From: Planctomycetales bacterium
GTDB taxonomy: Bacteria > Planctomycetota > UBA11346
Assembly (NCBI GenBank): GCA_025362255.1
Contig: JANYGY010000105.1
Location: forward strand, 1 to 13,087
Length of the DNA stretch: 13,087 nucleotides
Direction of reading: 5' to 3'
Shown here: positions 1 to 7,146 of the stretch, in pieces
How positions within the stretch are numbered: the stretch's first letter is position 1
Layout of the letters: every line of letters starts with the position of its first letter
The notes under the pieces: model-generated
The model's database searches: none
Told to the model about the DNA's origin: nothing
The model's input: the letters and a program-made list of their open reading frames with translations, nothing else
Program-made: the position numbers and the translations under genes

Positions 1-141
1 CGTGAACGAGGTGAGAAAAGTGATGTCATGGATGGTGTTCCGGGGTTGGCGGGGCGAAAGAGCATCTGATAAGATATACGATACTGAAAATGGGACGGCA
101 CGTTGCCAGGGAGTTCGCTGCTCATGGGCAGACCGAGATCA
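1..141 (-). other. Downstream flank of the polysaccharide operon; possible start of a next gene
   Basis: No complete gene fits here. On the minus strand a reading frame opens at an ATG at 125 (reads MSSELPGNVPSHFQYRIS) and stays open to the window edge, with a second in-frame ATG at 29. Neither has a convincing Shine-Dalgarno, and 41 open codons are not significant in GC-rich DNA. An AT-rich patch around 67-97 could hold a minus-strand promoter for a gene to the left. No terminator hairpin is visible after the ligase gene, so the operon may continue. The frame beyond position 1 would decide this. Confidence 0.25.
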
Positions 142-2241
142 TCACCTGCTGCGGTTGCGATAATTGACGATGGAGGCTAAGGACTCACGTTGCCGAGCCG
201 AATCCGCCTGTTCTTTGTGCCAACGTTCAGCGTTTGCGGGATCATGAGTGATCAATTGCTCGCAGAGCGTCTCAAGCTCTTGGCGCATGGGTAGGTACGC
301 AGGAGCAATCGCGATGCCCCGGCGCATTTCGTTGACTGCCTCGGGAAACTGTTTGGCGGCGAGGTAATCCTGAGCGCGCAAGCGAGTCACCGCCAGGGAA
401 TACGGCAGGCGGAGAGCCATTTCATCGAGCCGCGCCAGGCGTTCTATCGAGGGCGGCAAGACGCTGATGAATGTGGTGGTGAGCGTGGGATCTGCCGCCG
501 ACCACGCCAAGCCGGTGGCGACCGCCTGAGCGAGCAATTCGCTGCATCCACGGCGATCTCCGATGGCGGGTGGCTCGACTCCGAGTTGAGCGGCGACCGA
601 GGCGAAACCTTCCTCGATGTGTGCTGGATCACGAATCAGACGCATCGCGCGCACCAGATTATCCGCGTAACGCAGGTCCATTGCCCTATTTGCCCACCAG
701 ATCCAGCTAGTGCTGAAAACCAATACACCGATCAGACCCACGGCACCCACCCAACGAGGCACCGGCGATTCGCGGTGCGTTCCGCCGGCGAGCACGGCGA
801 CCGTGATCAGGGTGCCGATAATCGCAAAGCTATGCAGATCGAAATCGATCAGGGTATGCAAGGCCAGCGCCGCCAGCGCCAGACGCAGCCACCAGCGCGC
901 GGGCAGCGGACTGCGGAGCGACCACAACAGGCACAGCGCCAGACCTCCGCCGACCAGCACGCCCCAGGCGCCTTGACCGAGCATCGACGCACCTCCAGGC
1001 CACCAGCCGAGATTGCCATCGAGCATGCCGAGCAGCGCCAGATACGCCGTGATCAGCGCCAAGGTGATCGGGGCCAGCCAGGGCGTTTTTGCACCGAACC
1101 GACTGTCGTGATCCGCCCATTGATCGGCGTCGACCCGGCGCGGCCAGCAGACGAGCAGTAGTACGAGCACCAACAGGAGCGCCGCCGGGATTCCGGCGAC
1201 GACCGCCAGTTCGAGCGGCTCATTGTGGACCATGCGCGAGGGTTCTGCCCACAGCGGCATGACTCCGGATGAACGCTCGGCAAAACTGCCGATACCTAAG
1301 CCAGTGAGGGGTGCCTCACGGACCAGCGCCACGGCACCTGACCAATATCCCCAACGCACTTGGGCGCTGGCGGTGAGTCCAGAGGACCACGCCGGCCGCA
1401 TAACCACCAACCCCACCGCCAAGCCAATGAGCAGCATCGGCAGCCAGCGCAGCCAGCCGCGCTGGCGCAGCAGCCACCATCCGCCAGCGGCGGCGGCGAG
1501 GGCAATCAGTGCGCCTTTGCTGCGCGTCGCGACCAGCAATCCACTGCCGCCGAGGGCCAGGATCCACGTGAGCGGTGATGCGACGCAGCGCGCCAGACCA
1601 ACGCGCCAGGCGATGCCGAGCACTGGTACCACGGTCAGCAGCAGCCACGCAGCGAGGGAATTCGATAACGTGAAAGTGCCGAACCATCCGCCATTGGCGA
1701 TTCGCTCGGCAAAATCATCCGGCTCAGTGCCTTCGGCGATGATTGCGGCAGCAGACTGGTGATCAGTGAGCATTTTGGGCAGCACATACAAACCCTGGAC
1801 CCACCCGATAGCGACCTCGGCCCCGAGACCCGCGACCAACGCCGACCACGCCAGGGACTCCCGTCCCGGAATCGTCTGCATGAGATACGCGCCAAGCCCC
1901 AGATGCAGGGCCAATTGCCAGATGAAGGCCGAGCCAGTCGCCGGGATCGGCGCGTTGAGCGCTGCCGGAATCACGACGATGACGAGCGCGGCGAAGAGCA
2001 GACCGGTCACTGACCAGCGCACCGCGGTACGCAAACCGCCGGCGATTTCGCCCACGGTGATGAGCAGCGCGAGGAGAATCAACGCCAAGTACACCAGGTT
2101 CGCCGGCGAGGACACATCGCCATCCCAGACCAGCGGACGCAGGGCGATCAGCAACACCGTCAACGTCGAATGGATGACCGTCAGGACCTGCTGCAATCGC
2201 TCCTTTTCGGAGAGTGGAGTGGCCGAGGAAGTACCAGTCAT
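142..2241 (-). CDS. O-antigen ligase/polymerase-type (Wzy/WaaL) membrane protein with soluble C-terminal tail
   Basis: This 699-residue protein is a polytopic membrane protein of the O-antigen ligase/Wzy superfamily, which joins or polymerises polyprenyl-linked glycans at the periplasmic face. About a dozen hydrophobic stretches run from residue 20 to about 517. Family-like signatures are ATRSKGAL (about 238-245), RWGYWSGA (296-303), PLTGLGIGSF (311-320) and MVHNEPLEL with a conserved-type His (about 337-345), followed by another membrane segment. The last 180 residues are soluble. They contain repeat-like helices (LRAQDYLAAKQFPEAVNEM, then a phase of similar length) that look like one or two TPR units, as in many long ligases of this family. 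The ATG overlaps the stop of the upstream sugar-phosphate transferase gene (ATGA, 2238-2241), so translation is probably coupled. Whether it acts as ligase or polymerase, and its glycan, cannot be told from sequence. Confidence 0.85.
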   Translation of the reverse strand: MTGTSSATPLSEKERLQQVLTVIHSTLTVLLIALRPLVWDGDVSSPANLVYLALILLALLITVGEIAGGLRTAVRWSVTGLLFAALVIVVIPAALNAPIPATGSAFIWQLALHLGLGAYLMQTIPGRESLAWSALVAGLGAEVAIGWVQGLYVLPKMLTDHQSAAAIIAEGTEPDDFAERIANGGWFGTFTLSNSLAAWLLLTVVPVLGIAWRVGLARCVASPLTWILALGGSGLLVATRSKGALIALAAAAGGWWLLRQRGWLRWLPMLLIGLAVGLVVMRPAWSSGLTASAQVRWGYWSGAVALVREAPLTGLGIGSFAERSSGVMPLWAEPSRMVHNEPLELAVVAGIPAALLLVLVLLLVCWPRRVDADQWADHDSRFGAKTPWLAPITLALITAYLALLGMLDGNLGWWPGGASMLGQGAWGVLVGGGLALCLLWSLRSPLPARWWLRLALAALALHTLIDFDLHSFAIIGTLITVAVLAGGTHRESPVPRWVGAVGLIGVLVFSTSWIWWANRAMDLRYADNLVRAMRLIRDPAHIEEGFASVAAQLGVEPPAIGDRRGCSELLAQAVATGLAWSAADPTLTTTFISVLPPSIERLARLDEMALRLPYSLAVTRLRAQDYLAAKQFPEAVNEMRRGIAIAPAYLPMRQELETLCEQLITHDPANAERWHKEQADSARQRESLASIVNYRNRSR

Positions 2242-3296
2242 GTGCCGTGATCGCGGCTGGTTTCCAACAGCATCACCGCCCCCAACACCGCCGCAGCTTG
2301 AAGTAAAACCAGTCCTCCAGCGAGCGCGTCGCCAGTGCGCAATTGCAGGGCCCCGACCGCAAGCGCGGTGTGCAGCGCGAGCACTGTGGCCAGGCTGGTG
2401 CGCGGAGTCAGGCCCAGGCGGGACAGGCGATGGCTGATGTGATTGCGATCGCCCTGCATGATCGGGCGATGGCGGCGCAGTCGTTTGACCACCACCACGG
2501 CGGTGTCGAACAACGGAATCGCGGTGATCAGAAACGGCGTCGCCAAGGCCAACGGCGAACCGCTGATTCCAGCCGGCCAGAAGGTCACGCTCAAGGTTCC
2601 CACGCCGATCAGAAAACCGAGCGGCAGGCTGCCGGCGTCACCCATGTACACCCGCGCCGGCGGACGATTCCACCACAGGTACCCGATCAGCACCGCGATC
2701 AGGCCCATCCATAGCAGGCTCAGGGTCGCATCACCGGCCCACAAGCTGCCCGACAATAAGACGACGATCGAGATGACCGCGCAGCCAGCGGCCAGGCCAT
2801 CGGCGTGGTCGAGCAGGTTGTAGGCATTGCTCACCACCACGAGCCACGCCCACGCCAGGCCATAGGCCAGCACCGGCCATGGACGCAAGCTGTCGATTGC
2901 AAGGTCGCCGTAAAAAACTGCGCTGGCGCAGACCGCGGATTGGATCGCCAATTTCGGCAGGGCGCGCAGCGCGTGCCGATCGTCGATGGCCCCAAGCACC
3001 AGCAGAATCACAGCGCCGAGCCACACCGGCCACATGGCGCCGTGGTCGATCATCAGCGGCTCGATCACTTTTGGGCGCAACTCGAACACCCACAGTCCCA
3101 CGGCCACCGCCACGGCCAAAGCGATCGCCATCGCCGGGCCACCGCCATACGGCACGGGCCGGGCCTGCTGCTTGTGCGCCTCTGATCCAGGTCGATCGAG
3201 AAAAGCCAAACGCGGTGCGAGGTGCATCGCCAGGCGGGTGAGCACCAGGGCCAGGATTCCGCCGGCGAGCGCGGTCAGCAGCAGCGCCCACAGCAC
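2238..3296 (-). CDS. WecA/MraY-family polyprenyl-phosphate sugar-1-phosphate transferase
   Basis: This 352-residue integral membrane enzyme should start glycan synthesis by moving a sugar-1-phosphate (typically GlcNAc-1-P) from a UDP-sugar to undecaprenyl phosphate on the cytoplasmic face. Landmarks, numbered from the chosen start, are YGGGP (50-54), the acidic pair IDD (104-106), NAYNLLDHADGL (157-168, a variant of the family NxxNxxDxxDGL), MGDAGSLPLGF (218-228), PLFD (261-264) and the cytoplasmic histidine loop DRNHISHR (283-290). About ten hydrophobic segments are present. I chose the GTG at 3296-3294 because it lies one base after the stop of the upstream ketoreductase gene and starts directly in the first membrane helix. 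The longer frame reaching 3431 adds 45 low-complexity, charged residues that overlap the upstream gene. A WecA-like role fits better than MraY because the next gene is an O-antigen ligase type. The sugar specificity is unknown. Confidence 0.88.
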   Translation of the reverse strand: MLWALLLTALAGGILALVLTRLAMHLAPRLAFLDRPGSEAHKQQARPVPYGGGPAMAIALAVAVAVGLWVFELRPKVIEPLMIDHGAMWPVWLGAVILLVLGAIDDRHALRALPKLAIQSAVCASAVFYGDLAIDSLRPWPVLAYGLAWAWLVVVSNAYNLLDHADGLAAGCAVISIVVLLSGSLWAGDATLSLLWMGLIAVLIGYLWWNRPPARVYMGDAGSLPLGFLIGVGTLSVTFWPAGISGSPLALATPFLITAIPLFDTAVVVVKRLRRHRPIMQGDRNHISHRLSRLGLTPRTSLATVLALHTALAVGALQLRTGDALAGGLVLLQAAAVLGAVMLLETSRDHGT

Positions 3297-3297
3297 G

Positions 3298-4206
3298 TCA
3301 GTGGGCCCCGAAGACTTTCGCCATGTCCTTAGCGGCGATGCTGCCGAACCCGCCGGCAGCATCGACCACCGTGCCCTTGAGCACTTGGGCCCCGGGCGTG
3401 CCCAGCAGCGTCGCGACATCGGCGGTATCACGGGTCTCGAAGACCTTCAGGCCCTGTGCCTTGGCGGCTTCAACGCCCGCATCGAGACCGCTCATCAACG
3501 CCGAACGGGTCCACGCGATCGACATCCCGATGTACGTGCCACCACGCCGATCACCGACTTCGTTCTGCCCTTGGACGACGATCGGAATCAGCGCCTGCTT
3601 GGTCGCCGGGTACAAGCCCGAACCCTGCATCCGACCGTCATTCGGCGACAACGGCACGCACACATACCACGGCGTCGAGCGCGGTGCGCGGCGCGCGTGC
3701 TGGGCGCACAGGTGATAGACGCCAAAGACATTCACGCTGAACACCCGCAAGTAATCGTCTGGCTTGATCCCGACAAACAGCGCCGGGTGGTTGATTGCAG
3801 CAAAGGGATAGACGTGGGTCAGGGCCAGGTTCTGCGTCTTAACGTGATCGAGCAGTTGATCGAGTTGCGCCAGATCGCCCTGGTTCACCTGGGCCGGCAA
3901 CACACTGCCGGCACCGGTTTCGGCGATCAGTTGTTCAGCCGTGGCGGTGATCTTGGGCAGATCGCGTGATCCGGTGATGATGACCTTGGCGCCCCCCTGG
4001 GCAAAATTACGGGCGATCGCATAACCGATCGAATTGGGGTCTGAGGCCCCGGTGACCAAAACAACCGCCTCGCTGAACGACACCCCGGCTTTGGCGGACG
4101 CCAGCAAGGCGGGGAAACGCGGGTCGTCAACCAACGCCGGGTCGACCTGCGGATGCCAGATTCCACTCGTGTGATTGCCGATCCAGGTTCCAAACAAGGC
4201 GCTCAT
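3298..4206 (-). CDS. Stand-alone type I FAS-like 3-ketoacyl reductase (fungal-type KR, SDR superfamily)
   Basis: This 302-residue short-chain dehydrogenase matches, from memory, the ketoreductase domain inside yeast FAS2 better than FabG or FabI. Visible matches are the cofactor loop VLVTGASDPNSIG (49-61), GGAKVIITGSR (71-81, likely NADPH-type), QVNQGDLAQLDQLLDHV (106-122, like VPFNQGSKQDVEALI), YPFAAI (133-138, like IPFAAIPE), VPLSPNDG (184-191, like LPMSPNHG), the catalytic YxxxK as Y199-K203 in GLYPATK, and AWTRSALMSG (231-240, like GWTRGTGLMS). It presumably reduces a 3-oxoacyl thioester with NADPH. The roughly 45 residues before the Rossmann loop are of unknown role. It is the first gene of a three-gene operon with lipid-linked glycan genes, one base before the GTG of the next. 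No other FAS domain is present in the window. The reaction is inferred from family; the substrate is unknown. Confidence 0.85.
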   Translation of the reverse strand: MSALFGTWIGNHTSGIWHPQVDPALVDDPRFPALLASAKAGVSFSEAVVLVTGASDPNSIGYAIARNFAQGGAKVIITGSRDLPKITATAEQLIAETGAGSVLPAQVNQGDLAQLDQLLDHVKTQNLALTHVYPFAAINHPALFVGIKPDDYLRVFSVNVFGVYHLCAQHARRAPRSTPWYVCVPLSPNDGRMQGSGLYPATKQALIPIVVQGQNEVGDRRGGTYIGMSIAWTRSALMSGLDAGVEAAKAQGLKVFETRDTADVATLLGTPGAQVLKGTVVDAAGGFGSIAAKDMAKVFGAH

Positions 4207-4349
4207 GAAATTCTTTCATCCCTGCCAAAGACAGGTGTTTGCTGACGGTTGTTCGCGTTAGCGGGCAAAGTGTCAGGCCACCGTTCAGGTGGCAAGCGCG
4301 TGGGCGGTTTCCACTTCCGGGGCGTGGGTCCGGGTCCACCATTCGCGAC
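4207..4349. promoter_or_regulatory. Divergent intergenic region with hairpin
   Basis: These 143 bases separate the minus-strand polysaccharide operon from the plus-strand HEAT-repeat gene and must hold or adjoin promoters for both unless these lie further in. A perfect 6-bp hairpin with a 5-base loop is present (GCCACC at 4277-4282 with GGTGGC at 4288-4293), and a shorter one at 4221-4235 (CCTG with CAGG). I could not find a convincing -35/-10 pair in either direction. There is no strong Shine-Dalgarno in front of either start. Confidence 0.35.
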
Positions 4350-5843
4350 ATGCTCCGACTTTCATTCGTTCTGGTTTCCGGTTTCGCTGCCCTGCCGTTG
4401 TGGCCAACGTCATCTTTCGCAGCCGAGTCCACCGAAGACGGCGGCGAACGTCATGGCCTCGACGTGGTGGGCGCGGCGAAAACCGTGACCCGCTGGGTCG
4501 CGCCGCCAACCGGCACCGCGGCCAAGCCGTGGTCAGGGGATCTCGCCGGAATCACCGATGAGGATGCGCGCACCCAAGCCAAGGCGATCCGCAATCTGAT
4601 CACCGAAGGCAGCCGGCATCCCGAAGTGATCACCGATTTGACCGTGCTGGCGAGCGACCGCGATTGGCGTCTGCGTGCCCGCATCGTGCAGGTGTGCGCA
4701 GGCATCGGGGGCACGACGCCCGCCCCGCTGCTGCTGACGTTATCGCGTGACCGCGAGGCGCGGGTGCGCGAGCTGAGTGTGCTGGCGCTCGGCCAATGCA
4801 GCGGCGACGACGTGCTTGCCCGTCAGCTGGAATTATTGCGCGCTCCAGAATCGACGATTCGCGAAGCCGCCGCCAAAAGCCTGGTGAGCAGTGGCGATCC
4901 GCGCGCGATCGAACCGCTCACCCGCCAGGACGCCGAAACCGACGACCTCGCCAAACGTGCGATGCGCGACACCCTTGGGATGCTTGCGGCTCGCGCCCCA
5001 GCCTTGCCGACGATCATCTCCCTGCTCGGCACCCTCACTGACTTGCGGCGGGACGCGCTGCTCGAAGCCGTGGCCAATCTCGGCGACCCTCGGCTGTGTC
5101 CGCCGCTGACTGCTATCGCCGCCAATCCCGACCAGGCCGAGCCGGGAAAAAATCCGCGCGCCCCGGAAGCCTCGGCCTGGACCCAGTTCCTGGCGGTGCG
5201 CGGCTTGGCGGCGAGCGGCGACTACCGTGCGATCACCACCTTGGTCAATCTCGCCGACAGCGAAGCCACCAACGATGTGCGGACGATGGCAGCCGAAACC
5301 CTACGCTCGATCACCGGCTATGGCGCGGCCGCCGGCAAGGCGTGGCGGGTGTGGCAGAGCGACAACACGATTCGCATCGCCCGCTTCGCCCAACGCGATG
5401 CGTGGTTGGCCGCCGTCCACGATCCGACCACAGCCATTGAGCGCAGCAACCTGAGTGAGTGGACGGTCGACGAACTTGCACCGCTGGTCGATGCCGTGCT
5501 CGGCGAACCGATCGGGCGGCTGTCTCCGTGGTGGCCGGCGCGCGCGCTGACGGTGCTGCGCACCGACGACCCGGCGCGCTGGTCACCCTATGTGGCGCAG
5601 CGCATCATCAGCCTGCCCTCCGCCGATCAGGATCGCCGCCTAGCGCTGATCATTCTGCTCGACGATCTTGGTGGTCCTGAAGTGATCGGCGCCCTGACCG
5701 ACGTGGTTCGCGATCTCAAGGAACGCAGCGAACTCGAACTGGAAAAATCCGCCACTTCGAAAACCAATCCGCCTGATCATGGCGCCAGCATCACCTTGTT
5801 GAAACAAGCTCTCGCCAGGCGGGGCATCACCGCCGGACTGTGA
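4350..5843 (+). CDS. Exported HEAT-repeat protein
   Basis: From the ATG at 4350 the protein has 497 residues and starts with a signal peptide (MLRLSFVLVSGFAALPLWPT, then SSFAA as probable cleavage region). The frame is open back to a TTG at 4239, but the added 37 residues would bury the signal peptide, so I prefer 4350. The mature part contains successive HEAT/PBS-lyase-type helical pairs, for example DRDWRLRARIVQVCAGIGG, DREARVRELSVLALGQCSG and STIREAAAKSLVSSGDPRAIEPL, continuing to about residue 330. They are followed by a helical tail with few obvious repeats. Such solenoids are protein-interaction scaffolds; no catalytic motif is visible. It is probably periplasmic or on the outer-membrane side. 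It is divergent from the polysaccharide operon and convergent with the oxidoreductase, so neighbours say little about its partner. Confidence 0.8.
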   Translation: MLRLSFVLVSGFAALPLWPTSSFAAESTEDGGERHGLDVVGAAKTVTRWVAPPTGTAAKPWSGDLAGITDEDARTQAKAIRNLITEGSRHPEVITDLTVLASDRDWRLRARIVQVCAGIGGTTPAPLLLTLSRDREARVRELSVLALGQCSGDDVLARQLELLRAPESTIREAAAKSLVSSGDPRAIEPLTRQDAETDDLAKRAMRDTLGMLAARAPALPTIISLLGTLTDLRRDALLEAVANLGDPRLCPPLTAIAANPDQAEPGKNPRAPEASAWTQFLAVRGLAASGDYRAITTLVNLADSEATNDVRTMAAETLRSITGYGAAAGKAWRVWQSDNTIRIARFAQRDAWLAAVHDPTTAIERSNLSEWTVDELAPLVDAVLGEPIGRLSPWWPARALTVLRTDDPARWSPYVAQRIISLPSADQDRRLALIILLDDLGGPEVIGALTDVVRDLKERSELELEKSATSKTNPPDHGASITLLKQALARRGITAGL

Positions 5844-5861
5844 TCCGTCAGCGGCGCAGCC

Positions 5862-5895
5862 CGGGTGCCGAACGGACTTTCACGCCCGGCACCCG
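5862..5895. terminator. Hairpin between convergent genes
   Basis: A perfect 9-bp GC-rich inverted repeat (CGGGTGCCG at 5862-5870, CGGCACCCG at 5887-5895, 16-base loop) lies in the 72-base gap between the HEAT-repeat gene and the converging oxidoreductase gene. Placement suggests a bidirectional terminator. No T run follows on either strand, so it would be factor-assisted or weak. Confidence 0.45.
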
Positions 5896-5915
5896 CGCCC
5901 ATTCACGATCCCGAA

Positions 5916-6989
5916 TCAGTTGATCGTGACTTCTTTTTTAGCGACCGCCGAGCTGTAGATGCCGTCGAGGATCTTCTGCACCATCAGGCCATGTTCGCCT
6001 GACGACACGTTGTTGCGGCCATCGCGGCAGACTTCGACAAAGTGCTTCATCTTGAGGTAGAAATTATCGTCGCCGCCGACCCAGCCCGGCGTGTTGTTCC
6101 ACATCTGGCCATTATAATCAGTGAAGATCTGCAAGGGATCGAACGTCGAGCCGCCCTTGTCGCCCATGACCTGGAAATTCCACACATCTTTTTCGATGTG
6201 CGCGGCAAAGGACGACTCGATGACCATCACCGCGCCATTGTCAAAGCGCACGAATCCAACCGCGAGATCTTCGACTGTGTAGGTCTTGTGATCCCAACCC
6301 GACCACATGCTGGCGATCTCGGTGCTCGAGCGGTCACCGATATAAGTCGCGGTCATGCCACTCGCCGCGATCGGCTTGGGACTGCCCATCACGAAGTGCG
6401 CCATCTCGGTGACGTGCACCCCGATGTCGATCATCGGCCCGCCGCCTTGCAGATCCTTGCGCCCGAAGACGCCCCAGTTCGGAATGCCCCGCCGACGCAA
6501 TGCCTGCACGCGGACATATTTGATGTTGCCGAAGACCCCGGCGTCGGCCTGGTTCTTCAGCACCGTGGTCTTGGGATCGAAACGCCATTGGAAACCGACG
6601 ACCAATTGCTTGCCGGCTTTTTTTGCGGCATCGATCATCGCCTGACCTTCAACCGCATTCATCGCCATCGGCTTTTCGACAATCACGTGCAGACCAGCCT
6701 GCAACGCGGCGATGCTGTTGGGCGCATGCAGGCCATTGGGAGTGCACACCGAGATGGCATCCAGATTGCCCTTCTCCTTGGCCAACATCTCCTGGCAATC
6801 GGAATAAATCCGCGCAATGCCCTGCTTTTCTTTGAAATTCTCGAGACCTTTTTCACTGACGTCGGCGGCGCAGACCAGCTCGACTCCGGCAATCTTCTTC
6901 AGATTCGCGGCATGGGCATGCGCGATGCCACCGGCGCCGATGAAGCCGACGCGAAAAGGTTTAGGGGTCGTCGAGGAAGCAGTCGTCAT
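5916..6989 (-). CDS. Gfo/Idh/MocA-family NAD(P)-dependent oxidoreductase
   Basis: This 357-residue protein belongs to the Gfo/Idh/MocA dehydrogenases, which mostly oxidise sugars, inositols or their derivatives. It has the N-terminal Rossmann loop VGFIGAGGIA (14-23), the EKPMAMN motif (105-111, the family catalytic Lys is K106), and GGGPMIDIGVHVTEMAHF (182-199), where D188 and H192 match the family active-site positions. Full length is typical. There is no Tat or other signal, so it should be cytoplasmic. The open frame extends to 7205, but the extra residues overlap trpD and lack family similarity, so the ATG at 6989 (MTTASSTTPKPFRV) is chosen. A LacI-family-like palindrome lies 51-64 bases upstream, which suggests sugar-responsive control. 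The substrate cannot be named. Confidence 0.88.
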   Translation of the reverse strand: MTTASSTTPKPFRVGFIGAGGIAHAHAANLKKIAGVELVCAADVSEKGLENFKEKQGIARIYSDCQEMLAKEKGNLDAISVCTPNGLHAPNSIAALQAGLHVIVEKPMAMNAVEGQAMIDAAKKAGKQLVVGFQWRFDPKTTVLKNQADAGVFGNIKYVRVQALRRRGIPNWGVFGRKDLQGGGPMIDIGVHVTEMAHFVMGSPKPIAASGMTATYIGDRSSTEIASMWSGWDHKTYTVEDLAVGFVRFDNGAVMVIESSFAAHIEKDVWNFQVMGDKGGSTFDPLQIFTDYNGQMWNNTPGWVGGDDNFYLKMKHFVEVCRDGRNNVSSGEHGLMVQKILDGIYSSAVAKKEVTIN

Positions 6990-7039
6990 GAGAAGGCAGA
7001 GCTCCGGAAGAGGGATGTGCCAGCGGGAGTGAAAGCCGC

Positions 7040-7053
7040 TGGAAGCGCTTCCA
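7040..7053. promoter_or_regulatory. LacI/GalR-family-like operator palindrome
   Basis: TGGAAGCGCTTCCA is a perfect 14-bp palindrome centred between 7046 and 7047. Its form (TGNAANCGNTTNCA-like with a central CG) is that of operators bound by LacI/GalR-family repressors; this is established for the family, while binding here is inferred. Partial outer symmetry also exists (GAAA at 7031-7034 and TTTC at 7058-7061). It lies 51 bases before the oxidoreductase start and 94 before trpD, so it could control one or both divergent genes. No regulator gene is in the window. Confidence 0.6.
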
Positions 7054-7146
7054 AGCGTTTCAGATGCAGGTGCTGAATCAAGGGGTCGTCGGCATGCACC
7101 GGCAACCAACCTCGTATGCGCCGGTGGCCGCGACAGACTCGCAAAC

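Noticed and set aside
2986..3969. 327-codon plus-strand frame opposite the ketoreductase and transferase genes
   Set aside because: Arg/His-rich antisense shadow spanning two real genes, with no start signal.
3298..4206. Reading the reductase as FabI (enoyl reductase)
   Set aside because: The TGASDPNSIG loop recalls FabI, but the YxxxK active site with PLSPN and WTRxxLMS motifs fits the fungal FAS ketoreductase, and the FabI Tyr-x6-Lys pattern is absent.
6042..7076. 344-codon plus-strand frame opposite the Gfo/Idh/MocA gene
   Set aside because: Antisense shadow; the minus strand has intact family motifs, and this translation shows none.
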